Assembly: GCA_949358305.1 (NCBI GenBank)
Contig: OX442314.1
Span: 4,901,087-4,965,086, forward strand
Direction of reading: 5' to 3'
Length of the DNA stretch: 64,000 bases
Source of the DNA: Strigamia acuminata
Lineage: Eukaryota; Arthropoda; Chilopoda; Geophilomorpha; Linotaeniidae
Positions 35,601 through 44,550 of this stretch are shown in pieces. The position numbers and the translations under genes were made by a program. The notes under the pieces are model-generated. The model was not told the DNA's origin. It made no database searches and saw only the letters and a list, made by a program, of their open reading frames with translations. Numbering within the stretch: position 1 is the stretch's first letter; each line of letters starts with the position of its first letter.

Positions 35601-36746
35601 ATCCATCGTCGTAACCCAAGAAAAGGGGCTAAGCTCTCTCAAAATGGATTCGATAGACGGCATCTGTATGGGATCTATCTCTGTCACCGCGTTTAATGGG
35701 CGGTAATCAATGCATAGGCGTGGGTCCGAGCCCGGGCGCATCACGAGCACAACTCGCGTCGCGTATTCTCCCTGGGCCTCGGAGACAATGCCACTGTCTA
35801 GCATTTCTTGGCACATTTTTTGTACTATTTCACGTTTTTGCGGGTTCATTCCCTTATACGCAACTCGTATAGGTTTATTATCCGTCAATTTAATTTCGTG
35901 AATAGCCCTATTCGTTCGGCCCGGTTTTTTCGACAGGATCCCCTCATATTTAAGTAGGACCCTTCGTAGGGCTGCCGCTTCGTTTAATTCTAAAGCGGCG
36001 TCGGCGACAAGCGTTTCCACTACATTGTCCCGTTGCAATTCTGTTACGAATGCTTTAAAATCGTAGTCTTGAACGAATTTCTTTAGGCCTTTCTCCCACT
36101 GTGTCTTGTCGGCCGCTTCTTTGATAAGAGCTGGTGGCACGACAATTGCGGGTCTTTCTCTATCATTTCTGATATAATTCCAAGATTTCGTTATTGGATT
36201 TGGTTGTATTTCCATTGACGCCATGAGGTCTAAGCCCAACAGAAAAATTCTGTCGCACGTGGGCAGGACCAGGAAAGGGTGCTGTTCTACCCCTCCGAGC
36301 CACTCCATGGTCAATAATATAACTCCTTTTGGACGCGCCATTCCGTTGGCGGTTTTTAGACGTACATTTTTATTAACGCCTTTTATCTTATCGGTGAGAC
36401 CCAATGATGCTACTATGTCTTCGGAAACGAACGAGCGATCTGCTCCCGAGTCTAGCAGTCCCATAATTTTTTCGCGTTCTATTGTCATGGGCAGCATACA
36501 TAGGCGGCTGGTATATTCGACCGCCACGTTGCACATGAAAACACGAAATTCTTCTGTGTCTTCGACTACTTGAGGTAATTCTTCAAGCAGTAGGTTTGGT
36601 TCTTCCGCCTCAGCCTCAGCGTTTGCGGTAATTACCTGCAAAGCGTTGTTGGCCCTGTCTTGGATCTGGGCGTTAGCTATGTCACTACCCATTTCTTTGA
36701 CTGGTGGCGGTTTATCGAACCCTTTGTTAAACCCCTTCTTCTTCAT
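32676..36746 (-). CDS. pol: Pol polyprotein (protease, RT, RNase H, integrase)
   Basis: The replication and integration enzymes of the element, 1356 residues counted from the first in-frame ATG, longer if entered by frameshifting at 36797-36815. The aspartic protease has its catalytic LLDSGADRSF (D99). Reverse transcriptase shows LCIDYRPLN and the polymerase box YLDD (444-447). RNase H has HTDAS (D593), ATELE (E637) and HTDHQ (D663). Integrase has an H-H-C-C zinc finger (H896, H901, C931, C934) and the D-D-35-E triad (D962 in SVDVMGP, D1021 in SDNGPQF, E1056 in NPVERLNR). The C-terminal 200 residues are polar and probably chromatin- or DNA-binding, with no visible chromodomain. All catalytic residues are present and the frame has no break. 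The domain order identifies Ty3/gypsy. Confidence 0.98.
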   Translation of the reverse strand: MKKKGFNKGFDKPPPVKEMGSDIANAQIQDRANNALQVITANAEAEAEEPNLLLEELPQVVEDTEEFRVFMCNVAVEYTSRLCMLPMTIEREKIMGLLDSGADRSFVSEDIVASLGLTDKIKGVNKNVRLKTANGMARPKGVILLTMEWLGGVEQHPFLVLPTCDRIFLLGLDLMASMEIQPNPITKSWNYIRNDRERPAIVVPPALIKEAADKTQWEKGLKKFVQDYDFKAFVTELQRDNVVETLVADAALELNEAAALRRVLLKYEGILSKKPGRTNRAIHEIKLTDNKPIRVAYKGMNPQKREIVQKMCQEMLDSGIVSEAQGEYATRVVLVMRPGSDPRLCIDYRPLNAVTEIDPIQMPSIESILRELSPFSWVTTMDLSKGYWQVEMRPEDKLKTAFYSPIGRLMFNVMPFGLVNAPSTFQRLIESVLGDILHQFVWAYLDDIVIASKTFEEHIEHIDQVLTRLAKAGLHVHPGKSKFCRKELAFLGYRIGVNGLAIGPEKIDAINRFPPPEDVKGVQRFMGMINFFGRLLPGLAEVAAPVTDLLKNENEFVWSNECNIAFNAIKRMLTEVGVMPLPDLNRPFILHTDASRVGLGAALLQTHVRDGVEQDLPCMFISRKLQGAEKNYNATELECLAVVWAIRKFRDYLEYTKFVVHTDHQALQWLMKLKEPAGRLARWQLELMACDLTIQYKPGKYNVVADALSRAPVSDPIDADDDGEDDSRIIYCPTSCHRWDLRKINEIPTASPADVKFCGFWTRLYQPAADNYPNAKKEFKLERRINDPLLSAFHTHVGKQMRSNPPTREEIIVQQKLDKKCQDRARFVLTGKYPPNLTRRQKRRYAHESIDYLLDDGLLVKHHPNHQDDLSESDTAVKVVIPASLIGRVLWLLHGHPLASHAGVSRTLYRATQLFHWTGMKKDIALFVHQCQRCQACKPRSKSPFETIFLGPYAPFDCLSVDVMGPKPVTGNKNAYIIVIMDVATRWPELYAVARPSAEKIVECIYDVALRYGFPRKMISDNGPQFISKIWGKFCEKFGIVASHTSTYNPRTNPVERLNRDIKYALSIFTDIHNRWDEYLREIAFSIRTTVSRTRDFSPAYLNFARELRVPWDPRVAESVNVVDPEKPHEYVYKLEQTISNTYKHMMAHIFNMRDRILQDKSGGKFVNFEINDLVWKDTHILSNAARGITASLADKRDGPYVIIGKHGGNAYKLRKLEDNTEHKSIQVRELTPYIPEFPQEMWAKGQVKSKTDGQIVDMFAGESEKAPPSDNEEYFDAPSPPVNEIVESVPDPILVGGETGETPETNTKNTDKKENNNEEVQTQKTTKNIVPVSTHHLRPRGSNPFIKDGKVVGKE

Positions 36747-36769
36747 GAATGGCGCAGACGGTCGAGAAG

Positions 36770-39700
36770 TTATTTCTTCGCCGCCTGCGCTGACTCGTTT
36801 TTTGACTCGTTTTTTGCCATGGCGAGTTTAATCTCTGCCATCTGCTTCATTATCGCGTCAAACTTAGCGTCTTCTTTCGCTGTTCTTGGGCACTCATTGG
36901 AATAGTGACCCGGTTGGTTACACTTAAAACAACGAATATTTGATTTGTCTCTTGGGGCTTCAATCGATTTCTTTTTTTCAGGGTCTACTTTCGACGGTGG
37001 CGTGTAATTTTTTCGAAAATACTTCGGAATTCGGCCGGCATTTGGTTTTAACCTGGCGCGAAATTCTTCTACCGCTCTATCTCGATGGATGAGATGTACT
37101 AGCGGTCCTTCCTCATCGCAACCCGTTGATAAGGTATCGCGATAGCTTCGTATTTCTTCGTCCGTCGAATAATCGTCTTTTTCTTCTTTTTCGTCTGATT
37201 TTCCGACATTTTGTTCGGCTTCCTCCCCCTCCTTGACCTCCTCCAGTGTCGCTTGCATGGCTGACGCTGTCGGTGCCTTTTTAGGGGCGGCCAATGGGTT
37301 GGAAGGCAGCGTGGATGTCAGTTTATTTTTTATTTGTAAACCAACGCTAGCTTCTGCCAGCTCCATTATACCGCTAAGATATTCAGTAGGGCGCATGATT
37401 TTGTCTGTCGCCCCATATCTTTCCGCACTCAACTTGAGACGTTTAGCGGTTGCTGCTTTCTCCGCTTCTGGTAAAGCGGAATAATATCTCTTCTCGATAT
37501 CTATCGTGTTCTCGAACAGGAAGGCGCTCATTTCTTCGTAGCTGCCTCCTGTCGGTGCCCTTTCTTCAAGTAGCACCCGTTGCGAGTATTCCGACAAACC
37601 GCCGAGAAAGAAAAGGTTGAATCCCGTGGCATGAAATTCCATCGGGGCCTTTTCGAACAACAATCTGGCGCGAATGTCGTAATCCATTATGGTTTCACCA
37701 GGCATCTGGCGAAGACCTCGCATCTTTCGGCTCACCTCTTCGGGTGTCTCGCCGTAGCGCAGGTCGAATCTCATTAAAAAGTCGTCCCAATTGACGCCTT
37801 TCAATCCTTGGTACCACTCACGTGCCGAGCCTGTCATTAGCTCGACAATACCGTGGGTGAGCATGTCTCCTACGGTGGCTTTAGTGGCAGTCTTAATCCG
37901 AATTACTTCGTCAAGGAAGCGATCTCCCGCTTTCCATGACCCGTCGAAACGGTTCTGAATATAAAATTGCCACCTAATATTCCCGGTAACACTCATGGTG
38001 TCACGTCGGGAGACAGCGTATTTTTTCTTTACGCGGTCACCAGTGTTACGATTACGATCATTTCGTTTGCTCAGATCGATTCCTTCGGCTTTTAACGAGC
38101 CAAGCAGGGCTCTTCCAAGCTCTCCCATCGTATACTGCCGACCCGTCGAATCGGTAAACGCGCTTTGTCGGGGAAGGTCCTGAAACTCCTCCCGTCGGTG
38201 GTCGCTATTTTCCGATCGACGTCGTTTCTCTCTATCGCGCGGAGAGTTGGATCTCTTCCGGCGATTACTTGACTTATCATTTCGTCTGTCGTCGTTGGAC
38301 GAGGGGTCGGAGCTGGGGTCGGGAGACGGTGAGCGGCGTGGCGGGTTGCGCCGTGAAGAGTTTGACTCTTTCCGGCCCCTACGACGGTCGTCACGTTCCC
38401 TTTCCCTGCGTTCATCGCGTTCTCTTTCCCTTCGTCTTTCTCCGGAACCTCTCTCCGAATCGTGATGACTGGGTGCATTCGACTCCAGTTCATCCGACGA
38501 CGAATCACTGTTTCCGTAGTGATACTGTTGCTGTCCTCTTTCGCGTTGACGTTCCTCTCGTGACGATGTGCGGTCTTCGGAAGGTTTTCTCGAAGGTCCG
38601 TCGTCTTTGAGGATGGGTACCGGCTGTTGCCAGTCGTTACCCCGCGGGTCGTCGCGTTGTCGGCTCGTGTGAGTCTGTTCTTCGTTACGACGCGCGTTGT
38701 TCGCATTTATTAATCGGTTGATAGCGTTGTTAGTGTTATCGTCTAACGCCATCATGCGAGGTCGAACGCGTTGTTCGGTCGAGACTTCCCGTTTGCGTGG
38801 AGTGACTGGCACTTCCTTTTTTCGCTCGGGTTTGGGGCTGACCTTCGGCGTGCGCTTCGGGTCGCCTTCTACGCTCTCGTCGGACAATTCGGACGAGCTA
38901 ACTTCTGGCTTGCGAACGGATTTTGGTTTGTCTCGTTGCAGCCTAGTCATGAAAGCTTGTTCAGCTTCTTGTTGAGAACGGAATGCATAACGATGTGCAT
39001 GTAAGGCTCGATCAACTATTTCGACTTCTTCTGGAGTAGTCGGAACGCGCTGGGATTTGCCGTACTCGAGAGCTCGCGCTTCTCTTTCCGCCAGCTTCCG
39101 CTTTCTCTCGCGGATGGCTTGTCGGGCCTCATTCTCGGCATCCGCTTCGAATTGAGCGGAGTCTACCATTTGTTGAGCGTATGCGTCTTCAACAACGGTG
39201 ATTTCTGGGGATAACCTGTGCGCTCTTAAAGCTGCACGTACGATTTGTAATGTTTCGTACACAGTTATTTTTCCCGTTGGCAGAGTGTATCGTACACCTT
39301 CTGCCTGTGCCAACTGCATCGTGTCAACCAATGTGGCCGAGACGCTGTAAGGCTGGCTCGGAACACGCTCAGTTTTTGACGCATTGGACTTGTGTCCTTC
39401 GGACCTGACCGAAGCTGGGCGGCTTTGCGTAATTGGCGTGTTTAGTGCCGAATTAGCTGTCGTGTTTGAGGCCGTCTTTTGTATCGGAGACGCCGCTTTC
39501 GGACTGCCCACCTCGGTGTCGTGCGTTAGACGAGGCGATGGGTTACGGGATAAAACCTCGTTTCCGCTCGTCTCGCCGTCACGGTTAGAACGCGGCAGTT
39601 TGGAGTGAGATTGCTCTTCACCCCGCTCTGTCTCGTCCAATCGCTGCCTCGTCTCGTAACGAGACGGGTGCGATGCCTCTGATGCGCTTCTGCGATCGGG

Positions 39701-39850
39701 TTTAGGCTTGCGCCGTTTTTGCCTCGCTTCGTGCGCTGAGGCTTTGGGTAAGGGACCTCCAGATCGCAAGTGATAGTCGGCGCCTTTACGACTGCCGGCT
39801 CTCTTGTTCGCGTCGGAGTCGGAATCCGTTACTCGGATATTGTCTGCCAT
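36770..39850 (-). CDS. gag: Gag polyprotein with large RS-like N-terminal region
   Basis: The structural protein that forms the particle and packages RNA, 1026 residues from the ATG at 39850 (context CAAAAATGG). The frame is open a further eight codons upstream, but only to a TTG. Residues 1-600 are mostly disordered and charged: S/T/P-rich at first, a helical K/E/R stretch around 190-310, and an arginine/serine-rich segment at about 450-590 with many RERERDERR and SRRNPPRRSPSP-like words. A retrotransposon gag/capsid domain spans about 625-790 (AREWYQGLKG, WDDFLMRFDLRYG). A CCHC zinc knuckle is at 974-987 (CFKCNQPGHYSNEC). Usual gypsy Gag proteins are 300-500 residues, so the N-terminal extension is unusual. 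The last codons overlap the frameshift signal. Confidence 0.95.
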   Translation of the reverse strand: MADNIRVTDSDSDANKRAGSRKGADYHLRSGGPLPKASAHEARQKRRKPKPDRRSASEASHPSRYETRQRLDETERGEEQSHSKLPRSNRDGETSGNEVLSRNPSPRLTHDTEVGSPKAASPIQKTASNTTANSALNTPITQSRPASVRSEGHKSNASKTERVPSQPYSVSATLVDTMQLAQAEGVRYTLPTGKITVYETLQIVRAALRAHRLSPEITVVEDAYAQQMVDSAQFEADAENEARQAIRERKRKLAEREARALEYGKSQRVPTTPEEVEIVDRALHAHRYAFRSQQEAEQAFMTRLQRDKPKSVRKPEVSSSELSDESVEGDPKRTPKVSPKPERKKEVPVTPRKREVSTEQRVRPRMMALDDNTNNAINRLINANNARRNEEQTHTSRQRDDPRGNDWQQPVPILKDDGPSRKPSEDRTSSREERQRERGQQQYHYGNSDSSSDELESNAPSHHDSERGSGERRRERERDERRERERDDRRRGRKESNSSRRNPPRRSPSPDPSSDPSSNDDRRNDKSSNRRKRSNSPRDREKRRRSENSDHRREEFQDLPRQSAFTDSTGRQYTMGELGRALLGSLKAEGIDLSKRNDRNRNTGDRVKKKYAVSRRDTMSVTGNIRWQFYIQNRFDGSWKAGDRFLDEVIRIKTATKATVGDMLTHGIVELMTGSAREWYQGLKGVNWDDFLMRFDLRYGETPEEVSRKMRGLRQMPGETIMDYDIRARLLFEKAPMEFHATGFNLFFLGGLSEYSQRVLLEERAPTGGSYEEMSAFLFENTIDIEKRYYSALPEAEKAATAKRLKLSAERYGATDKIMRPTEYLSGIMELAEASVGLQIKNKLTSTLPSNPLAAPKKAPTASAMQATLEEVKEGEEAEQNVGKSDEKEEKDDYSTDEEIRSYRDTLSTGCDEEGPLVHLIHRDRAVEEFRARLKPNAGRIPKYFRKNYTPPSKVDPEKKKSIEAPRDKSNIRCFKCNQPGHYSNECPRTAKEDAKFDAIMKQMAEIKLAMAKNESKNESAQAAKK
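36797..36815 (-). promoter_or_regulatory. Duplicated A-AAA-AAC -1 frameshift sites at gag-pol
   Basis: Two copies of the heptamer AAAAAAC lie 12 bases apart (36809-36815 and 36797-36803), each in the correct register of the Gag frame (GCA AAA AAC and TCA AAA AAC). A -1 slip at either one enters the frame that runs open through 36770-36796 into the Pol ATG at 36746; Gag itself stops at 36770-36772. A AAA AAC is one of the best known retroviral slippery heptamers. I have not identified a downstream pseudoknot. Confidence 0.85.
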
Positions 39851-39898
39851 TTTTGGGTATGAAAATGATCTCAAGTTCTATTCGAGTCGTTTAAATCG

Positions 39899-39916
39899 AT
39901 CCCGGACAGGCCCCCA
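39899..39916 (-). promoter_or_regulatory. Primer-binding site, tRNA-Pro-like
   Basis: Two bases after the 5' LTR the minus strand reads TGGGGGCCTGTCCGGGAT. It starts with TGG as expected for pairing to a tRNA CCA end and matches 16 of 18 positions of the proline-tRNA primer site known from murine leukaemia virus; the two differences are adjacent (CT in place of TC). A different host tRNA with acceptor strand ACAGGCC would match perfectly. Confidence 0.75.
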
Positions 39917-39918
39917 CG

Positions 39919-40914
39919 TGTCGCGCTCAACTCGGTCTGTCGCTGATACGTGGTATGAGTCACTCTCTGATCTCGCAATACCGCTTTACTCAAGCGGTTA
40001 CCCAAATAATGTAACACGGCAAGACAATGTAAAAGGTAAATATAATAAATGTATTTATTATACGGGAATATACAGTTAAAAGGGAATAAAATATGTAAGG
40101 GAATAAAAAGGTAAAAGGAAAGGGGTGTGAAGTTGGCGGGAAACTGGTCGAGGTCGTCCTTTGTCGCTGTGGATCCAAGATGGCGTCCGCGTGGCAACGT
40201 GGTGTCGTCTTGGGCCGGCGTGGCAATGAATGGCGTCCTCGTCTCACGTTTCTCGTTCGGTCCTTCGGGCTCACGCTGGTCGGGCGCGAGTGAATGCCTG
40301 AAAGGTCTTACTTCTGGTCTGTTGTCTAGGTTTAGGGTTTTTTGTAGGTGTCCGGCGATCACACAGCGGCGGACGCTTGGTGGTTCCCGGCGATACACAC
40401 AGCGGCGGGAACGCTCGTCGTGGTTACTGCAATTTAGGCTTGTGCGACCGTTTGTCTGCACAACTCGCTAAATTGGAGTAGGTTTACTATTTCTAGCTGG
40501 CTTGCTAAAATAGTGTGGTAATCTTGTTTCGCAGGTTACTCTGCGGAGGTTAACACAAATCAATCGTACTCACGTTGAAAGTCCCTTGTCCTAGGTCACT
40601 CCTGAAGTCTTTGTACTTAGGCTTGATCGTTTTAGGACGTTTGGCTTTTACGTGTATCTTGGTTGATTTTTGTGTTGGTTCTCCCCGCTCAGTGCAAGGC
40701 GAATTCCTTTGCACAAAGCGGGGGGTGACAGGTGACTAAAGCCACCCAATAGTGGAGAAGACGAATCTCCCCCACTCCCCCAGGGCAGACGCCCGTCCAT
40801 TGACTGGATGTCAATGCTCTGAGGGAAGGGAGGCGCGCGTGCGACTCCCCTTCTTTACCCGTATGTAGGCCACGAGAGAAACTCTTCGTGCCCCACCCCA
40901 GTCGGGTCACCACA
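39919..40914 (-). repeat. 5' LTR of the retrotransposon
   Basis: 996 bp and identical to 27399-28394. In transcription direction this is the upstream LTR and should contain the promoter, though I cannot fix the start site. The outer flank AATT at 40915-40918 matches the AATT at 27395-27398, giving a 4-bp target duplication if the LTR ends in CA. Identical LTRs imply very little time since insertion, because both copies are made from one template. Confidence 0.97.
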
Positions 40915-41270
40915 AATTTGACTAGATTTGATTGAAATTCCATGAAATTTGACTAGATTTGATTGAAATTCCATGTAATTTGACTAGATTTGATTGAAAT
41001 TCCATGAAATTTGACTAGATTTGATTGAAATTCCATGTAATTTGACTAGATTTGATTGAAATTCCATGAAATTTGACTAGATTTGATTGAAATTCCATGA
41101 AATTCAATGAAATTTTATCAGATTTTATTGAAATTTCACGGGATTTTATTAGATTTTATTAAAATTCGACGAGATTTTATTAAATTTGATTGAAATTCCG
41201 CCAGATTTTATTCCATTTGATTGAAATTCCACGAAATTTTATTTTATTTTATTGAAATTCTCTGAAATTT
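40915..41270. repeat. 30-bp satellite, right part
   Basis: Continuation of the array at 27160-27398, with six close copies of the 30-bp unit (GACTAGATTTGATTGAAATT core) followed by progressively diverged ones to about 41270. Copies next to the insertion on both sides are equally well conserved. Confidence 0.93.
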
Positions 41271-42175
41271 TATCCCACTTCCACATAAATGCCTAATAGC
41301 TTTGAAAACTCTTGATTTCAATTTATCTTACATTTCAAATCCAGAAATACACAGAATGGAATGCGCAGTTTGAATTTAACATCAAGATCCCATACGGTGC
41401 GTTAAACCATAGTCACACTGGCCCGATCCCCAAACCAAATTCAAATTGAAAAACCCGGACTTCCAATTTGAATCCGAGAAATCGGAACCATCATTCATCA
41501 CCGCTGAATGCCCCAACAAGTGATGAAATAGAGATTTACTGTCCCAACTGATGGCAACAATCTCGCACCTTGGATTGTTGTAAATTCTATTATTCATACA
41601 TTTTGTAATTACAAAAACTGCTTTAGTTTTCGTACCTTAGACCTGAAGATCAGTTTATTCATTGAAAATTTGCATGGAAAGAGACTTATGCAGCAGAGGC
41701 GTGCACAAGGCCACCTGTAGCCTCTTTTTCAAATTCCCAGGTGGATTGCATCGAATTGCCTGAAGAGTGGTGTGTTGACCTGGGTTGGATAGTGGGGGGG
41801 TGGTGTCGAGAGATAGAAAAAGTAGTGAACGGCTCAGTTCCAGTGAATAATTTGAGATTGCGATGTCATCTTGTCAAAGCTAAAGTAGCTATGGCGGAGT
41901 TTTATCAGCGAGTCTGTTGGCTTGCCTGCAGTGCAAGAAAGAAAGATTTCAGCAAGTTCCGTATAAAAAAATGTTGCAATAGTCAACCGACATTCGACAC
42001 ATTTGTTCGGATTTGAACAATTGCAGATTTAAACAAAATGGATGCCACTGAAAGCAACAAGGCTTGCTTGCTCTTGTTTGCTTGCTTGATTATGTGCTTA
42101 GCCTTGAAGCCTTGGAGTGCTTATAGATTAGAAAGTGCTTATGGTTTAGCTCCAAACTTCTTTTGCTCAGTCCAT
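41271..42175. other. Intergenic, no gene recognised
   Basis: This is non-tandem sequence. The plus-strand frame 41741-42016 (91 codons) is open but shows no domain I recognise. No transposon ends are visible. Confidence 0.35.
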
Positions 42176-42920
42176 AGTGCCTAATGGACCTCAAGTACTT
42201 ATTGGCCCCAAAGTGCTTGGGCCCTTAATACCAGTGCTTAGAAGCCTCAAAGTTCCTGTGCTAATAGGCCTAGAAAGATCCATGCTTAAGGGCCCCAAAG
42301 TTCTTGTGCTGGTGAGCCTGAGTTCCTGGGCTTGGGGGCTCAAAAGTTCCTGGTCTGATGGGTCCTAAATGCTTAAACTTATGGGTTTTAAGTGCTTAAG
42401 CTTATGGGCCCTAAGTGCTTAAGTTTATGGGCCCTAAGTGCATAAACCTATGGGCCCTAAAGTTTCTGATCTTACGGGCCCTAAGGTTCCTGATCTTACG
42501 GGCCCTAAGTGCTTAAACTTATGGGCCCCAAGTGCTTAAACTTATGGACCCAAAGTGCATAAACTTAGGGCCCTAAAGTTCCTAATCTTACGGGCCCTAA
42601 GTGTCTAAACTTATGAGCCCCTAAGTGCTTAAACTCATGGGCCTTTAAGTGCTTATAATTATGGGTCCCCAAGTGCTTAAACTTATCGGCCCCAAGTGCT
42701 TAAACTTATGGGCCCCAAGTGTTTAAGCTTATGGGCCCCAAGTGCTTAAACTTATGGGCCCCAAGTGCTTAAACTTATGAACCCCAAGTGATTAAACTTA
42801 TGGGCCCCAAGTGCTTAAACTTAAGGGCCCCAAAGCTTCTGGTCTTACGGGCTCCAAAGTTCCTGGTATAATGGGCTCTAATTTGTAAGTGCTTATGGGC
42901 CCTAAAATTCTTGTGCTTAG
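42176..42920. repeat. 23-bp GGGCCC-containing minisatellite
   Basis: About 25-30 copies of a 23-bp unit GGGCCCCAAGTGCTTAAACT plus TAT occur, best conserved at 42480-42840 and degenerate at both edges. Each unit holds a GGGCCC palindrome and an AAGTGCTTAA near-palindrome. Confidence 0.9.
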
Positions 42921-43695
42921 GAGAAATATTATTACACAAACAATAATACCTTGCTCTAATATTCATACATACAATGCAAACAAAATAAACAAATCTTGTG
43001 TCTTTGTTTTAATTGTTAATGAACATCTTTCTCTTTTCTTTTATTGTTTCACCACATGCTAAGCATTGTGCCTCCTGTTGCCTGCATCACAGAACAATTG
43101 TTTACTCATCTCATCTTGAAAAATCTTTACCTTGAAAAAAAATCTTTTGCTTTCAAAAAATTATCTCGAATAAGGTGACGTAGTCTATCTTGGCTCGCTT
43201 ATGACGTCACAAATCAATTAGGTAATTCCTTGGCAAGAGTTGTCCTTTTTTACCGACCCCTAGAGGTAACTAGATCCACGACTTTAGTCACGTGGTCGTT
43301 CATTTCACCTGTGAGTAATTCGATTGCCTGCGTATACGAGACGCTGTCCCATTTTTTTTCTTTTTCTTATTCCTCGGGGTCCTCCGAGAGGATTAAGTGG
43401 CGCAGCCATGTGGCGGGAGTGAGGATTAGTCGGCGGCTTATCAACGCCAACAACTTGTCTCTTTTGGGCCTTAATTTGGACAATTCTTATAGCGGCCAAA
43501 ACCTGCTCAGAATTAGGACAAAGTTTCTCAACTTTTTATTTTCGCTTTGTTTTCCAATAATTGAAATTTGAATATTTCATCGCTCCAGCAGCGCGAGATT
43601 CCAAGCAATTTGCAATATGTAATTGATGGATTTCTCTGGCTTTTGTTGTTTCTTCGACGCCGGATTTACCAATTGTTTAAAGAAGCTGCACCATA
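42921..43695. other. Intergenic, no gene recognised
   Basis: This is non-tandem sequence. A TATGACGTCAC word, matching the CREB/ATF consensus core, lies at about 43199-43209. No coding exon can be identified. Confidence 0.35.
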
Positions 43696-43699
43696 AGGT

Positions 43700-43880
43700 T
43701 CTGAGACATTGGGGACGACCAATGCTTTGTGGGGCCCTTTACACAGCCTTTGTGGGGTCTTATTTGAAGAAAAGAATTCAAAAGAATAATTTTATTTTTA
43801 TATTTAATTTGACTGACGTCGGGTCCCTCGCAACCGCATAGGACTTTTCTTTTGCCGGAACTGCGAGAACCTATAAATCC
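43700..43880. repeat. Dispersed repeat, copy A
   Basis: Shares ordered blocks with 44165-44315 and 49175-49310: GGGGCCCTT or similar, GCCTTTGTGGGG, CTTATTTGAAGAAAA, then GGAACTGCGAGAACC. All three copies are diverged. The class is unknown. Confidence 0.5.
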
Positions 43881-43959
43881 GCTTTTGATAGTTGATAGAA
43901 ACAATGTATTTGTTTGGTTACCATGTATCAGTTTTAGGATCATGTGACTATGGTGGTTC

Positions 43960-44155
43960 TAAAGTTGACCCTAGAACAGATCCTAAAACAGACCATAGAA
44001 CAGATCCAAGAACAGACCATAGAACAGATCCTAGAACAGACCATAGAACAGATCCTAGAATAGATCCTAGAACAGATCATAGAACAGATCCTAGTACAGA
44101 CCATAGAACAGATCCTAGAACAGACCATAGAACAGACCATAGAATAACCCTAGAT
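43960..44155. repeat. 24-bp minisatellite with 12-bp subunit
   Basis: About eight copies of AACAGATCCTAGAACAGACC plus ATAG. Each unit is two related 12-bp halves (AACAGATCCTAG and AACAGACCATAG). The open frames it creates on both strands (repeats of TDPRTDHR and CSRICSMV) are translation artefacts. Confidence 0.93.
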
Positions 44156-44164
44156 CAGCCCTGC

Positions 44165-44315
44165 ACACAAGGTGGTCCTATGGATCTTTGGGGTTCTCCT
44201 TCAAGCCTTTTTGGGGGGCCCTATTTGAAAAAGATTTTAAAATAAATTTTTGGGGGGATTCTGCCCCTCTGCAGCATGGGGCCCTTCTCACGCAAGAACT
44301 GCGAGAAGTAAAATA
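44165..44315. repeat. Dispersed repeat, copy B
   Basis: Second copy of the family at 43700-43880, with TTTTTGGGGGGCCCTATTTG, an A-rich middle and AAGAACTGCGAGAAG. Copies A and B flank the 24-bp array. Confidence 0.5.
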
Positions 44316-44550
44316 TTCACTCCTGTTGTAAGGGCCCCACTTCTGTTGTAGCTCAGGGGCCCGTGATACCTCAATCCGTAATCGTTGTTATTATTGTATC
44401 GATTGTTAGGTTTAAAAACACATGCACTGGCTGCTGTGCTAAATTTATCGCAACAATCAACACCAGATGGTGTTCCATTTCTTATTCTGTTGCGCACTCC
44501 GTAATTATTGGCCGACGTCATTGTTGATATTTTTTCTTGATTCGTTTCAG

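Larger units (their letters stand above)
27399..40914 (-). mobile_element. Complete Ty3/gypsy-type LTR retrotransposon, 13.5 kb
   Basis: A full element in minus orientation: 5' LTR (39919-40914), primer-binding site, gag, pol, a third ORF, polypurine tract and 3' LTR (27399-28394). The two 996-bp LTRs are identical in every line I compared, begin with TG and end with CA, and are flanked by the 4-bp direct repeat AATT (27395-27398 and 40915-40918). The Pol order is protease, reverse transcriptase, RNase H, integrase, the Metaviridae (Ty3/gypsy) arrangement. Both main frames are open over their full length, so the copy is young and may be competent. The size is large for this class because of an enlarged Gag and an added 955-residue ORF 3' of pol. 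It lies inside a 30-bp satellite. Confidence 0.97.

Noticed and set aside
43892..44245. TDPRTDHR repeat frame and the antisense ICSMVCSR frame
   Set aside because: Translation of a 24-bp minisatellite, open on both strands.
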